From positions 1 through 40,820 of the forward strand of contig NZ_BCWD01000020.1 in the NCBI RefSeq assembly GCF_001592085.1: a DNA stretch of 40,820 nucleotides, in the 5' to 3' direction. Positions 33,250-40,820 of this stretch are shown here, one piece after another (positions within the stretch are counted from its first letter, which is position 1; each line of letters starts with the position of its first letter). Source of the stretch: Levilactobacillus senmaizukei DSM 21775 = NBRC 103853. Its GTDB lineage: Bacteria; Bacillota; Bacilli; Lactobacillales; Lactobacillaceae. The notes under the pieces were generated by a model. That model saw nothing but the letters and a program-made list of their open reading frames with translations, made no database searches and had not been told where the DNA came from. The position numbers and the translations under genes are program-made.

Positions 33250-34377
33250 TTAGTCTGACCAAACATCGTCGGCGATCTGCTTAACAAGTCTCAGCTTGGC
33301 CCATTGTTGTTCCTCAGTTAATTGGTTGCCTTCTTCGGTTGAGGCGAAACCACATTGCGTTGACAAGCCTAGGTTAGCTAGCGGAACCTGTTTGGCAGCA
33401 TCCCGAATCCGGGCCTCCACATCGGCCACGTCCTCTAGTTCGGGGAATTTAGACGTGATCAAGCCTAAAATTAGGCGCTTGTTGGTATCGCCGTTCCAAA
33501 TCCGTTTCAGCGGACTGAAGTCGCCAGAACGGTCACTATCATACTCTAGAAATAAGCCGTCGTAGTGCAATTGACCCAAGTAATCAGCAATATCGTCATA
33601 CCCCCCGGAGAAGAGATAGGTCGACTTGAAGTTTCCCCGACAAATGTGGGTGGTGACGGTTAAATCAGCCGGCAATCCGGTCAGTAATTGGTTGATCACC
33701 CGCACGGCATCCGTCGCCAAATCGACAAACTTTTGGTGAGCGACCACGTCATCCTTCGTGGCATTCAATTGGCTAATCAGGAAGGCCCAGGTCGTATCAT
33801 CCAGTTGGAGGTAACGACATCCGAGGTCATAGAAATGTTGAATCGTGTCATGATAGGCCACAGCCAGGTCATCTAGGTAGGCATCCCAGGTTGGGTAGAA
33901 GTCGGGCCAGTTATCGCTCCGATTGTCGCGAAAAAGCATCGTCGGTGACGGAATCGTCTGCTTGACCAGGACATCATCTGGCACCAGGGCTTGCAAGTAC
34001 TGGAAGCTCTTGAAGAACGGATGATCCGGATTACAGGCGATCTTACCCACTAGATCGGCATTGTCCGTTCGCGTTTGACTCCCATGAAATTTATAGCTCT
34101 GCTGATAATCATAGTGGCCAACCCCGGTCAGTCCCCAAAGGAAGTCGAGGTGCCACCAGCTCCGATTAAACTCGCCATCGGTGACGTCGCGCAGACCAAT
34201 CTGAACCTGTTCGTTAACTACTCGCTGAGTCTCACGGTACTGAACGGCCTGAAGCTGTTCGGCGGTGAGCTTCCCCTGGGTAAATTGGGTCCGAGCCACC
34301 TTCAAGGCTGCCGGTCGTAATAAGCTACCCACAACATCATAACGGTAAGGGTACTGAGTCTTAGTTGTTGTCGTCAT
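33250..34377 (-). CDS. MetE-like cobalamin-independent methionine synthase family protein (YxjG type)
   Basis: The product is 375 residues and matches only the C-terminal catalytic barrel of MetE. The zinc ligands are preserved: His244 and Cys246 in THICRGN, Glu278 in FLEYDSD, and Cys342 in TQCGFAST. The folate-binding N-terminal domain of classical MetE is absent, as in B. subtilis YxjG/YxjH, so the methyl donor may differ. It likely makes methionine from homocysteine. AGGAGG precedes the ATG. A T-box lies upstream, which would raise expression when the cognate tRNA (probably tRNA-Met) is uncharged. No clear terminator follows. Confidence 0.88.
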   Translation of the reverse strand: MTTTTKTQYPYRYDVVGSLLRPAALKVARTQFTQGKLTAEQLQAVQYRETQRVVNEQVQIGLRDVTDGEFNRSWWHLDFLWGLTGVGHYDYQQSYKFHGSQTRTDNADLVGKIACNPDHPFFKSFQYLQALVPDDVLVKQTIPSPTMLFRDNRSDNWPDFYPTWDAYLDDLAVAYHDTIQHFYDLGCRYLQLDDTTWAFLISQLNATKDDVVAHQKFVDLATDAVRVINQLLTGLPADLTVTTHICRGNFKSTYLFSGGYDDIADYLGQLHYDGLFLEYDSDRSGDFSPLKRIWNGDTNKRLILGLITSKFPELEDVADVEARIRDAAKQVPLANLGLSTQCGFASTEEGNQLTEEQQWAKLRLVKQIADDVWSD

Positions 34378-34624
34378 TAATCATTCCTCCTATATCATCA
34401 CATGAACTTAGACCACCAATTGGGATGAACCGACGATCCCTGCCCACGTTCGACTGGCAGCGATCCTCACCGCATAGCCGGAATGCGCCAACTCTTCTCA
34501 GTCGATTAGCGTGCACCGCCAAACGACTCAGAGCGTCGGACCATTGCCACCCTCGATCTGACCGTTGTCAGTCCAGCGAAGCAGCGATCACCGGCACCTA
34601 ACCCACCTTCCCATCAATCCATCG
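34378..34624 (-). other. Long GC-rich 5' leader segment between T-box and coding region
   Basis: About 245 bases separate the T-box terminator from the ATG. On the minus strand this holds AGGGTGGCAATGG (34541-34553), reminiscent of a T-box antiterminator core, and CTGCC-GGGCAG pairings. No T-run follows that motif. No open frame with a ribosome binding site is seen. It could be a relic of a second T-box or a spacer of another origin. Confidence 0.4.
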
Positions 34625-34920
34625 TCAACCGGAAAAAAACGCGCCCATCCCTTGAACTAATTTACTTAGTTCAAGGGACGAACGCGTCGTTTTACCACCC
34701 TAATTCACAAAGTCCTCACAGGCTTTGCCTCAACGGTACCTATTGATACCCGGAAAGCTAACGGTTCCTACCGACCAAGTAGCGTCAACCACTTGATAGC
34801 TACTGGGAGCTCATCTTCATGACTAACCACCGACCCGTTTTCACTTGACTGGGCTCACTGGACAATGGCGTTGTCATTACTCTTCTCCTAGCTGATTTAT
34901 GACAGATTGGTTAGAAATTA
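34625..34920 (-). promoter_or_regulatory. T-box riboswitch, probably methionine-specific
   Basis: Reading the minus strand: stem I starts with AGCTAGGAG (34885-34893) and closes with CTCCCAGTAGCT (34798-34809). It holds the AGTA/GAA loop E pair, and the specifier loop strand GAAGATGAG (34810-34818) offers ATG followed by A. The AGTGAGCC bulge region and a CAAGT-ACTTG stem follow. The T-box sequence is AGGGTGGTAAAACGACGCG (34683-34701). The terminator pairs 22 bases (34639-34660 with 34666-34687, wobble pairs included) and ends in TTTTTTT. Its CGTCCCTT strand is complementary to AGGG of the antiterminator. GAT is an alternative specifier register. Confidence 0.85.
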
Positions 34921-34926
34921 GTGATA

Positions 34927-34955
34927 ACACTATGCTTATATCTCATAATTGTCAA
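34927..34955 (-). promoter_or_regulatory. Promoter of the T-box and MetE-like gene
   Basis: On the minus strand: a perfect -35 TTGACA (34950-34955), a 17-base spacer and a weak -10 TAGTGT (34927-34932). It lies just past the stop of the oxidoreductase gene. Confidence 0.6.
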
Positions 34956-34963
34956 GCGCTAGT

Positions 34964-35917
34964 TTAGGAAAGAACGACCACCTTGCCAAAACTCTGATGG
35001 CTAGCTAAATACTCGTGGGCCGCTTGCATGTCCTTCAGCGCAAAGGTCTTCACCGGGCTGACGTCGATGTCGTGATCGGCGATCAACTGAAATAGTGCCC
35101 GAATCCGGTGCTCATCAATATTTCCCGATTGAAAGGCCGTCAGATAGGTATTGCTAGGAATCTTTTCAACGGGTTCGAAATCCTGCAGTCCCCACTGGCC
35201 ACCCAACTCACCGGTGGCACTCACAATCCCTGCTGGATTTAAATGTTGCAGCGATTCGGGAACCGTTGCGGCACCGATTAATTCAAGAATCTTATCGTAG
35301 CATTGGTCCGTCGGTAACTGGCCGTCTTGGTCGAGAATGACTCGATCGAACCCGGCTGCCAATAATTGGTCGCGCTTCGCCAAGGATCGCGTACTACCGG
35401 TAACCGTCACCGCTGCCATGGCATGGGCCAGCTTAGCTGCCGCGACTCCGACACCACTCGTACCACCGCGAACCAGCATCGTATCGCCGTCATGAAGTTG
35501 TAGGCCTTCCAGCGCCCCGTAGGCCGTATAATACGTTTCGGGGACCGCCGCCAGGTCCGGCCAAGATAAGGTGGTCGTTACCGGAAAAAGTTGAGCGTTG
35601 GGAATTAAAGCGTACTCGGCGTACCCGCCGTCATAGGCCCGGCCCATTTCGCCCATGAAAGTCACCACTTTCTGACCAACCGGTAAGCGCTCGACATTCG
35701 TCGTCTCAGCGATGACACCAACGGCCTCAATCCCTAAGATTCGCGGAAACTTAACGCTAGGGGACTCCCCCTCCCGCGTAAATATTTCCGAATGATTGAC
35801 GCCGCGACCCTTCACTTCGATCAATGACCACCCCGATTTAACGGTCGGACGAGGCACTTCCGTGCATTCAAGAACCGCTGGTCCTCCTGGATGACGCACC
35901 ACAATGGCTTTCATCAT
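34964..35917 (-). CDS. Quinone-oxidoreductase-like medium-chain dehydrogenase
   Basis: The product is about 317 residues of the MDR superfamily. The GroES-like domain opens with MKAIVVRHPGGPAVLE and includes the RGVNHSEIFTREG segment. The nucleotide-binding domain shows VRGGTSGVGVAAAKLA and the TVTGSTRS turn suited to NADPH. The structural-zinc cysteines of alcohol dehydrogenases are absent, so it is the zinc-free quinone oxidoreductase type. The start was set at ATG 35917, with GGGAG at 5 bases; ATG 35914 is equally possible. It follows the OpuC fusion gene closely (12 bases), so it is probably co-transcribed with an osmolyte transporter, an unusual pairing. Confidence 0.85.
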   Translation of the reverse strand: MMKAIVVRHPGGPAVLECTEVPRPTVKSGWSLIEVKGRGVNHSEIFTREGESPSVKFPRILGIEAVGVIAETTNVERLPVGQKVVTFMGEMGRAYDGGYAEYALIPNAQLFPVTTTLSWPDLAAVPETYYTAYGALEGLQLHDGDTMLVRGGTSGVGVAAAKLAHAMAAVTVTGSTRSLAKRDQLLAAGFDRVILDQDGQLPTDQCYDKILELIGAATVPESLQHLNPAGIVSATGELGGQWGLQDFEPVEKIPSNTYLTAFQSGNIDEHRIRALFQLIADHDIDVSPVKTFALKDMQAAHEYLASHQSFGKVVVLS

Positions 35918-35929
35918 ACTCACTCCCAT

Positions 35930-37450
35930 TTAATCTAATAGTCCATGATTCTTCAGATATTCGCGAGCAACCGTCGCCGCCTTCTCGTGCTTAACCGTGA
36001 CGCGATAATTCATCTTCTGCATATCGGTTGTCGTAACCTTGCCGGCTAATTTATTCAACGTGGGCCGAAGTTCCGGATGGGCCGTCAGGAGTTTTTCCGT
36101 CATCAATGGTGCCCCTTGATACGGTGGGAAGAAATTCTTATCATCTTTCAAAGTGACCAAATGATATTCCTGAACCTCGGGATCGGTCGTGTAGCCATCG
36201 ACTAGGTTAACCTTGCCATTGGCAATCGCCTTGTATCTAATCGAAGGTTCCATCGTCTTGACGCTGGCAAACTTCAAGTTGTAGGTCTTGCTCAGACCCG
36301 GATAGCCGTCCTTCAGTTGATAGAAATCGGGATCAAAACCCGCATGGATCTTGCCTTCAACCGCCACCAGATCGGAAACGGTCCTCAAGTGATACTTAGC
36401 CGCGAAGGACTTCGACACCGCCAAGTCATACCCATTTTGGTAGGCCATGGGTTTCAGATAGGCCATCTGATATTGTGACTTCAAGGCCGACTTGGCAACC
36501 TGATAGGTCTTAGCTGGATCATGACTAGCGGACTTTTCTCCCTTAACCAGTGACTCTAACACCGTCCCGGTAAACTCGGGATAAATGTCAACTGAGCCCG
36601 ATTTCAGTGCCTTGAATAGAAATGAGGTTCCCCCAAAGTTCGCCTTCGTGGCAACCTTCATCCGTGGATGATCGTGCTCGATTAGGTCCTTATACATATT
36701 AATTAAAAGTTCGGGTTCACTGCCCATCTTTCCGGCAACCGTGATCGTGGTTTCCGGGCTAGCAATCTTACGGTAGCCGGCAAAGCCGCCGATCAAGACC
36801 ACCAACGTGGCCAAAACAATCCCCGCTTTCTTGAAAGACAACCGACCCAGCCAGTCGATACCGGCCCCAAAGACCAGCGCCAAGATGGCGGACAAGACCG
36901 CCCCAATAATCAGTAAAGCATTGTTATTGGTTTCAATTCCTAACAGAATATAGGTCCCCAAACCACCGGCACCAATTAGTGCCGCCAGGGTTGCCGTTCC
37001 GATAATCAGGACCATGGCGATCCGAATACCAGAAATAATCATTGGCAGGGCCAGAGGCAACTCGATTCGAAATAGTTTCATCCGTCGGGATAGTCCAAAA
37101 GCCGTCGCCGCCTCTTCCAAGTTGGGATCGATGGTGGTCAAACCGGCATAGGTATTTTGAAAGATCGGCATGACCGCATAAATTACCAGCGCGATAATCG
37201 ATGGCACTGTCCCAATCCCAACGATCGGGATCAAAATCCCTAACAGAGCCAGGCTCGGAATGGTTTGGAGAATACTCGTAATCTGGAGCATAATCTTGGC
37301 GGATCGCTGGTGATTCATCAACACGATAGCTAATGGAATGGCAATCAATGCCGCAATTAACAAGGAGATTAAGGATAACCCAATATGTTGCCCAATCGAA
37401 TGGATAATGTCGCTCCCCTGCGTCTTCAGAACATGCAAAATATCTTGCAA
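35930..37450 (-). CDS. OpuC/Cho-type osmolyte permease fused to substrate-binding domain
   Basis: The product is 506 residues. The first 215 are a six-helix ABC permease with the EAATAFGLSRRMKLFRIELPLALPMIISG coupling loop. A further helix (about 205-225) leads to an OpuAC-type binding domain (about 230-506) with GSEPELLINMYKDLIEHD, SVDIYPEFTGTV and DPDFYQLKDGYPG. It imports glycine betaine, choline or carnitine with the ATPase encoded just before. The start is a TTG at 37450, 9 bases after a perfect AAGGAGG and 1 base after the opuCA stop. The longer frame reaching to 37507 lies inside opuCA. Gene fusions of this kind are common in lactobacilli. Confidence 0.88.
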   Translation of the reverse strand: MQDILHVLKTQGSDIIHSIGQHIGLSLISLLIAALIAIPLAIVLMNHQRSAKIMLQITSILQTIPSLALLGILIPIVGIGTVPSIIALVIYAVMPIFQNTYAGLTTIDPNLEEAATAFGLSRRMKLFRIELPLALPMIISGIRIAMVLIIGTATLAALIGAGGLGTYILLGIETNNNALLIIGAVLSAILALVFGAGIDWLGRLSFKKAGIVLATLVVLIGGFAGYRKIASPETTITVAGKMGSEPELLINMYKDLIEHDHPRMKVATKANFGGTSFLFKALKSGSVDIYPEFTGTVLESLVKGEKSASHDPAKTYQVAKSALKSQYQMAYLKPMAYQNGYDLAVSKSFAAKYHLRTVSDLVAVEGKIHAGFDPDFYQLKDGYPGLSKTYNLKFASVKTMEPSIRYKAIANGKVNLVDGYTTDPEVQEYHLVTLKDDKNFFPPYQGAPLMTEKLLTAHPELRPTLNKLAGKVTTTDMQKMNYRVTVKHEKAATVAREYLKNHGLLD

Positions 37451-37451
37451 G

Positions 37452-38384
37452 CTAGTCCACCTCCTTCGTTGCCAAGTAATCCAGCAGGTCCGTAGTGGAT
37501 AGCTCACGAGAACCGCTCTCAGTCGCCACTACGGCCGCTGTCGGCGTCCTTAACACTGCGGCCAGTTCATTAATCGTTGATGTTCCCGGCAGGCTGGGAG
37601 TGGCTGTTGTGGCCGTTCCGTAGCCTTGGTCTAACAATCGTTGAATGGTTTCCGGTTGAATCGCCTGTTCCGTTTCAAAGAACCCTCGAACAAAGTCGTT
37701 GGCAGGATGTTCCATAATATCTTGACTGGTCCCCACCTGTTGAATATGGCCGAGGCGCATCACCGCAATATGCTGCCCCAATCGTAAGGCTTCGTGCATA
37801 TCGTGGGTCACAAAAACGAAGGTCATCGACAGTTCCTGATGGAGCCGCAAGACCAGGTCTTGGAGTTGTTTTCGTGAAATTGGGTCCAAAGCACTAAAAG
37901 GTTCATCCATCAGAACAACCTTGGGTTTGATAGCCAGGGCCCGAATAATCCCGACCCGTTGTTGTTCCCCACCTGAAAGTTCGCTAGGCATTCGCGTGGC
38001 ATATTTATCGGGGTCCAAATCGACCTGCTTCAACAAGGCTCGCGCCCGCTCAATTCGTTCCTTACGCGGCCAGCCCAAAGATTCCGCCTGAATGGCAATA
38101 TTTTCTTGAATCGTCAAGTTAGGGAATAGGGCAATGTTTTGAAGAACATAGCCCATTTGAAGCCGCAATTGCTTTAAATCATAATCAATAATCCGCTTAT
38201 CATTGAAATAAATATTGCCATCGGTGGGCTCAATCAGTCGATTAAGCATCTTTAATGTGGTTGTCTTACCACTCCCACTAGGCCCAACCAACACAAAAAA
38301 GTCCCCGGTTGGGATCGTCAAATTGAGGTCATCGATGGCCTGATTAGTGGTATACCGCTTACTGACATTTTTGAATTCTATCAT
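37452..38384 (-). CDS. opuCA: OpuCA-like osmolyte ABC transporter ATP-binding protein
   Basis: The product is 310 residues. Walker A is GPSGSGKTT (34-42), the signature LSGGEQQR and Walker B VVLMDEPFSALDP follow, with the VTHDMHEALRLG switch region. The C-terminal 70 residues (from about residue 235) follow FETEQAIQ and replace the usual two CBS domains with at most one short, diverged unit. Known OpuA/OpuC ATPases use CBS domains to sense ionic strength, so this regulation may be weakened here. GGAGG stands 5 bases before the ATG at 38384. First gene of a three-gene operon. Confidence 0.9.
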   Translation of the reverse strand: MIEFKNVSKRYTTNQAIDDLNLTIPTGDFFVLVGPSGSGKTTTLKMLNRLIEPTDGNIYFNDKRIIDYDLKQLRLQMGYVLQNIALFPNLTIQENIAIQAESLGWPRKERIERARALLKQVDLDPDKYATRMPSELSGGEQQRVGIIRALAIKPKVVLMDEPFSALDPISRKQLQDLVLRLHQELSMTFVFVTHDMHEALRLGQHIAVMRLGHIQQVGTSQDIMEHPANDFVRGFFETEQAIQPETIQRLLDQGYGTATTATPSLPGTSTINELAAVLRTPTAAVVATESGSRELSTTDLLDYLATKEVD

Positions 38385-38663
38385 GACAACCTCCAACTTG
38401 TTATTTTCAAATTATTCTTGTATCTTTTGTTTTCCTAATTTTACCGCCGATAGCGGTTAGAAACGCCGTCCTAACCGCCTCTGACTAACACTGGTTGTGA
38501 CCCAATCTATTGGTCAACAATGCTCTATATTTAGTTCGACGACTTATTATGGCTCCCAATAGTCTCAGCTATTATGACCTGGCAATCGCCATTTGAATGC
38601 TACAAACGACCACAGGATTAACCAGTTCATAGCTAAACTATTTAAATAATTCCGACAATTCAC
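38385..38663. other. Intergenic region upstream of opuCA
   Basis: Contains GCGGTTAG (38453-38460) and CTAACCGC (38471-38478), a perfect 8-bp inverted repeat with a 10-base gap about 70 bases upstream of opuCA. It could be an operator. No open frame is supported. Confidence 0.4.
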
Positions 38664-38839
38664 GCCGGAGACAGCCAGACAGAGCCCCGTGGATGTGACC
38701 TTAGTCGGAGATCTTTCCCGACTAAGGCCCACTGGCCAAGCTTTAAACCTCACGGTCTTAGTGAAGCTTAAAGTTGCCCTGAGGACCGCTTCCCAGGCTT
38801 CAGGTCTGCCTCACCGGGCGGCGTCTGGCTGTCGTAGGC
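38664..38839. repeat. Multi-hairpin element with terminal inverted repeats
   Basis: GACAGCCAGAC (38670-38680) and GTCTGGCTGTC (38823-38833) are perfect inverted copies closing the element, with GCC-GGC pairs extending outward. Inside are CCTTAGTCGG-CCGACTAAGG (38699-38727), a 13-of-15 bp hairpin (38738-38753 with 38761-38775) and CCTGAGG-CTTCAGG (38778-38804). No T-run follows on either strand. It may be a structured RNA or a small non-coding mobile element. It lies 200 bases upstream of the Lrp-like gene. Confidence 0.5.
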
Positions 38840-38984
38840 AGTCCAATTTAACCCAAACATAATCAAGCCGAATTGCTTTCAACCATTAATTATACTGTCT
38901 TCAATGGTATTTCCTATCAAAGGCCCTCATGAATTACGGCCAGCAAAAGGCAATACCATTCACTGTACCTTTTTTCGCAAGAAC

Positions 38985-38993
38985 TGTTAATAT
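38985..38993 (+). promoter_or_regulatory. Extended -10 promoter of the Lrp/AsnC gene
   Basis: TGTTAATAT is a TGn-extended -10 element, 49 bases before the GTG start. No clear -35 is present. Confidence 0.45.
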
Positions 38994-39042
38994 TTTAAAT
39001 AAAGACTTTAACGTCAAAACATTTAGAAAAGAAGGGATACCC

Positions 39043-39459
39043 GTGACTGATCCCACTGATATAGAGATTCTCAAACACCTGAACCGCAACTGTCGGATCA
39101 AAATTAACCGCTTAGCAGAACTCGTCCATTTAACCGCACCGGCCGTGGCTGCCCGCATTCAGAAGATGGAAGACGACGGGGTCATCAAGAAATACACCAT
39201 CGAAGTCGATCTCGAACAACTGGGATTCGACCGGCAAGTCTTCATCCAGGTCGCCTTAAAGGCCGACAAGCGATCCGCCTATGACCACCTGATTAGAGAC
39301 TACCGTAACGACCTGCGTCACCACTACCGGACCACCGGTGAAAGTGGCTACCTGATCGAAGGCGCATTCTCCACCCGCAGCGAACTCACGACGTTTCTGG
39401 CACGGCTGGAGGAATTGGCCAGCTACAAAGTCATTGACGTCATTGGCGAGGACCTTTAG
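39043..39459 (+). CDS. Lrp/AsnC-family transcriptional regulator
   Basis: The product is 138 residues. The N-terminal helix-turn-helix covers DIEILKHLNRNCRIKINRLAELVHLTAPAVAARIQKMEDDGVI (about 6-48). A C-terminal RAM-like effector domain follows (about 60-138), with the HYRTTGESGYLIEGAF segment. The start was set at GTG 39043, preceded by GAAGGG at 7 bases. The ATG at 38929 would add 38 residues without a ribosome binding site and overlap the promoter. Family members sense amino acids. The M20 gene begins 121 bases later on the same strand and is a likely target. Confidence 0.87.
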   Translation: MTDPTDIEILKHLNRNCRIKINRLAELVHLTAPAVAARIQKMEDDGVIKKYTIEVDLEQLGFDRQVFIQVALKADKRSAYDHLIRDYRNDLRHHYRTTGESGYLIEGAFSTRSELTTFLARLEELASYKVIDVIGEDL

Positions 39460-39580
39460 TCCTGCAATTCACCACACGAACTTCTTGCGTCGGTGAATAA
39501 AAAGTGCTGTAATCAGGTTGGTTAAGTAGTGAAAAGTTTTGATTTAAATGACCAAAAATATTAACTGAGGTGACAGCAAC

Positions 39581-40816
39581 ATGGATGAAGTTGTACAGGC
39601 GTTGCATGATATCATCAAGTTAAACACGGTCAATGGCCACGAAAAACTGGTGGCCAATTACCTTGTCGACCTCTTACAAAAACACGGCATTACCAGTAAG
39701 ACCTTTGAATATGCACCCGATCGGATCAGCGTTGTTGCAGAAATTGGCGACGGCAACGGTCCTGTCGTGGGTTTCGACGGCCATTCCGATATCGTAGCCT
39801 TAGGTGATGAAACAAAATGGCAAGCTCCCGCCCTCTCTGCGGCAATCAATGATAACCGCATGTTTGGCCGCGGGACTTCCGATATGAAGTCCGGCCTCAT
39901 GGCCGGTGTCCTGGCCATGATTCATTTGAAGGAACAGGGCGTGGCCCTTCACGGCACCCTCCGTCTGATGGCCACAGTTGGCGAGGAATATGGCCAATAC
40001 GGCGCTAAACAACTAGCCGAGGCCGGCTTGGCCGACGATCTAGACACCCTGATTGTAGGTGAACCCAGCGGCGCTAATAAGCAATTACTGAAGCAACCCG
40101 CCATTCAAGCCATGTTGCAAATTGACAACGCCGGGGCAGAAAAACTCCTGGCTGCCAACCACAGTACGGAACAACACTTCATCGAGTTGGCTCATAAAGG
40201 ATCTTTGACCTACACGGTTCACTCCAAGGGCGTGGCCGCCCATAGTTCAATGCCAGAGATTGGCCGGAACGCGATTACCCCATTGATGGCCTTCTACCAG
40301 AAGGAAGAAGCCTACTTCGATAGTATTAAACACTACCGCAATCCGGTTCTGGGACCCATTACGCCCGTTGTCACACTGATCAACGGTGGCGAACAGATCA
40401 ACACGGTGCCGGCCAGTGCTGAAATGGCCGTCAAGATTCGAACCATCCCCGAACTATCAAACGCCGACATGCGAGCGGCTATCGAGAAGATCATTGCCGA
40501 CCTGAATGCCGACGGCGCCGAACTTTCTCTGGAAGTCCACAGCGACCTACGTCCGATGCACACCGCAGCCGACGCGCCACTGGTTCAAACTGCTAAGTCG
40601 ATCGGTTCGGCTAACCTGGAGCAGGTCCTACCACTCATCGGGGTTCCTGGTGGCACCGATGCCTCTTCGTTCCTGGCCGCCAATCCCAATATTGATGTCA
40701 TCATTTTCGGCCCGGGAAACATTACGGCCCACCAAGTCAACGAATACGTGGATCTTGACATGTATCACCGCTTCATCACCATTTATGAACAACTCATCAG
40801 TCAGTTACTGAAATAA
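39581..40816 (+). CDS. M20-family peptidase/deacylase (ArgE/DapE type)
   Basis: The product is 411 residues and complete, ending 4 bases before the window edge. Metal ligands and catalytic residues are His68 and Asp70 in FDGHSD, Asp101 in GRGTSDMKSG, Glu135-Glu136 in VGEEYG, and a late His in GNITAHQVNEYV. The dimerisation domain sits between about 180 and 295 with the GVAAHSSMPEIGRNAI motif. This resembles succinyl-diaminopimelate desuccinylase and acetylornithine deacetylase; a general aminoacylase is also possible. It acts in the cytoplasm with two zinc ions. GAGGTGA precedes the ATG. Confidence 0.88.
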   Translation: MDEVVQALHDIIKLNTVNGHEKLVANYLVDLLQKHGITSKTFEYAPDRISVVAEIGDGNGPVVGFDGHSDIVALGDETKWQAPALSAAINDNRMFGRGTSDMKSGLMAGVLAMIHLKEQGVALHGTLRLMATVGEEYGQYGAKQLAEAGLADDLDTLIVGEPSGANKQLLKQPAIQAMLQIDNAGAEKLLAANHSTEQHFIELAHKGSLTYTVHSKGVAAHSSMPEIGRNAITPLMAFYQKEEAYFDSIKHYRNPVLGPITPVVTLINGGEQINTVPASAEMAVKIRTIPELSNADMRAAIEKIIADLNADGAELSLEVHSDLRPMHTAADAPLVQTAKSIGSANLEQVLPLIGVPGGTDASSFLAANPNIDVIIFGPGNITAHQVNEYVDLDMYHRFITIYEQLISQLLK

Positions 40817-40820
40817 TCGG

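Noticed and set aside
38929-39042. An N-terminal extension of the Lrp/AsnC protein from ATG 38929
   Set aside because: There is no ribosome binding site, it overlaps a likely promoter, and the family normally starts close to the helix-turn-helix, as the GTG at 39043 does.
39466-39498. A hairpin ATTCACC-GGTGAAT between the Lrp and M20 genes as a terminator
   Set aside because: The stem is only 7 bp with a long loop and is followed by AAAAAG and not a T-run.

Overview
The window looks like a chromosomal stretch of a low-GC Gram-positive bacterium of the Lactobacillaceae, probably a Levilactobacillus- or Lactiplantibacillus-like species. This is inferred from the gene content (a C69 dipeptidase, a CopY/CopB copper pair, an OpuC-type osmolyte transporter with a fused permease and binding protein, a methionine T-box before a MetE-like gene), the strong AGGAGG-type ribosome binding sites and the roughly balanced base composition. 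I see no prophage, complete insertion sequence, CRISPR array, rRNA or tRNA gene.

Layout. Positions 1-8060 hold cell-envelope genes: a secreted two-repeat protein, an OatA-like O-acetyltransferase, a catalytically degenerate XerD-like protein, a NodB-fold polysaccharide deacetylase, a 30-residue membrane peptide with its own promoter and terminator, an L,D-transpeptidase and a large membrane-anchored protein of unknown function. Positions 8060-9600 are a more AT-rich patch with a HAD phosphatase and a decayed open frame. Positions 9600-22070 carry an aldo/keto reductase, a MacB/FtsX-type ABC exporter, a D,D-carboxypeptidase, the copYB copper operon with two inverted operators, an EamA transporter, a secreted SH3-like protein and a dipeptidase. 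Positions 22300-30500 hold a P2-like cation ATPase and a five-gene phosphonate-type uptake operon (phnD, phnC, two phnE, 5'-nucleotidase). Positions 30500-33040 hold an apparently gene-less transcription unit, a divergent MarR/flavin reductase pair and a glycerophosphodiesterase. Positions 33250-38400 hold a MetE-like enzyme behind a T-box, and an opuCA-opuCB/CC-oxidoreductase operon. The right end has a hairpin-rich intergenic element, an Lrp/AsnC regulator and an M20 deacylase or peptidase.

How genes work together. The copper repressor and pump form an autoregulated operon. The phn genes and 5'-nucleotidase are translationally coupled (TAATG overlap), which suggests uptake of an organophosphate followed by dephosphorylation in the cytoplasm; no C-P lyase genes are present here. 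The T-box ties the MetE-like enzyme to charged tRNA, most likely tRNA-Met. The MarR gene and its flavin reductase neighbour share a 76-base divergent promoter region with a likely operator, and marR appears to be leaderless.

The best candidates for something undescribed are the orphan transcript at about 31010-31180, the multi-hairpin element at 38664-38839, the 30-residue membrane peptide at 5259-5351 and the active-site-less recombinase-like protein. All of these rest on sequence reading alone; no database search was possible. Start codons were chosen by ribosome binding site spacing and several differ from the longest possible frame.
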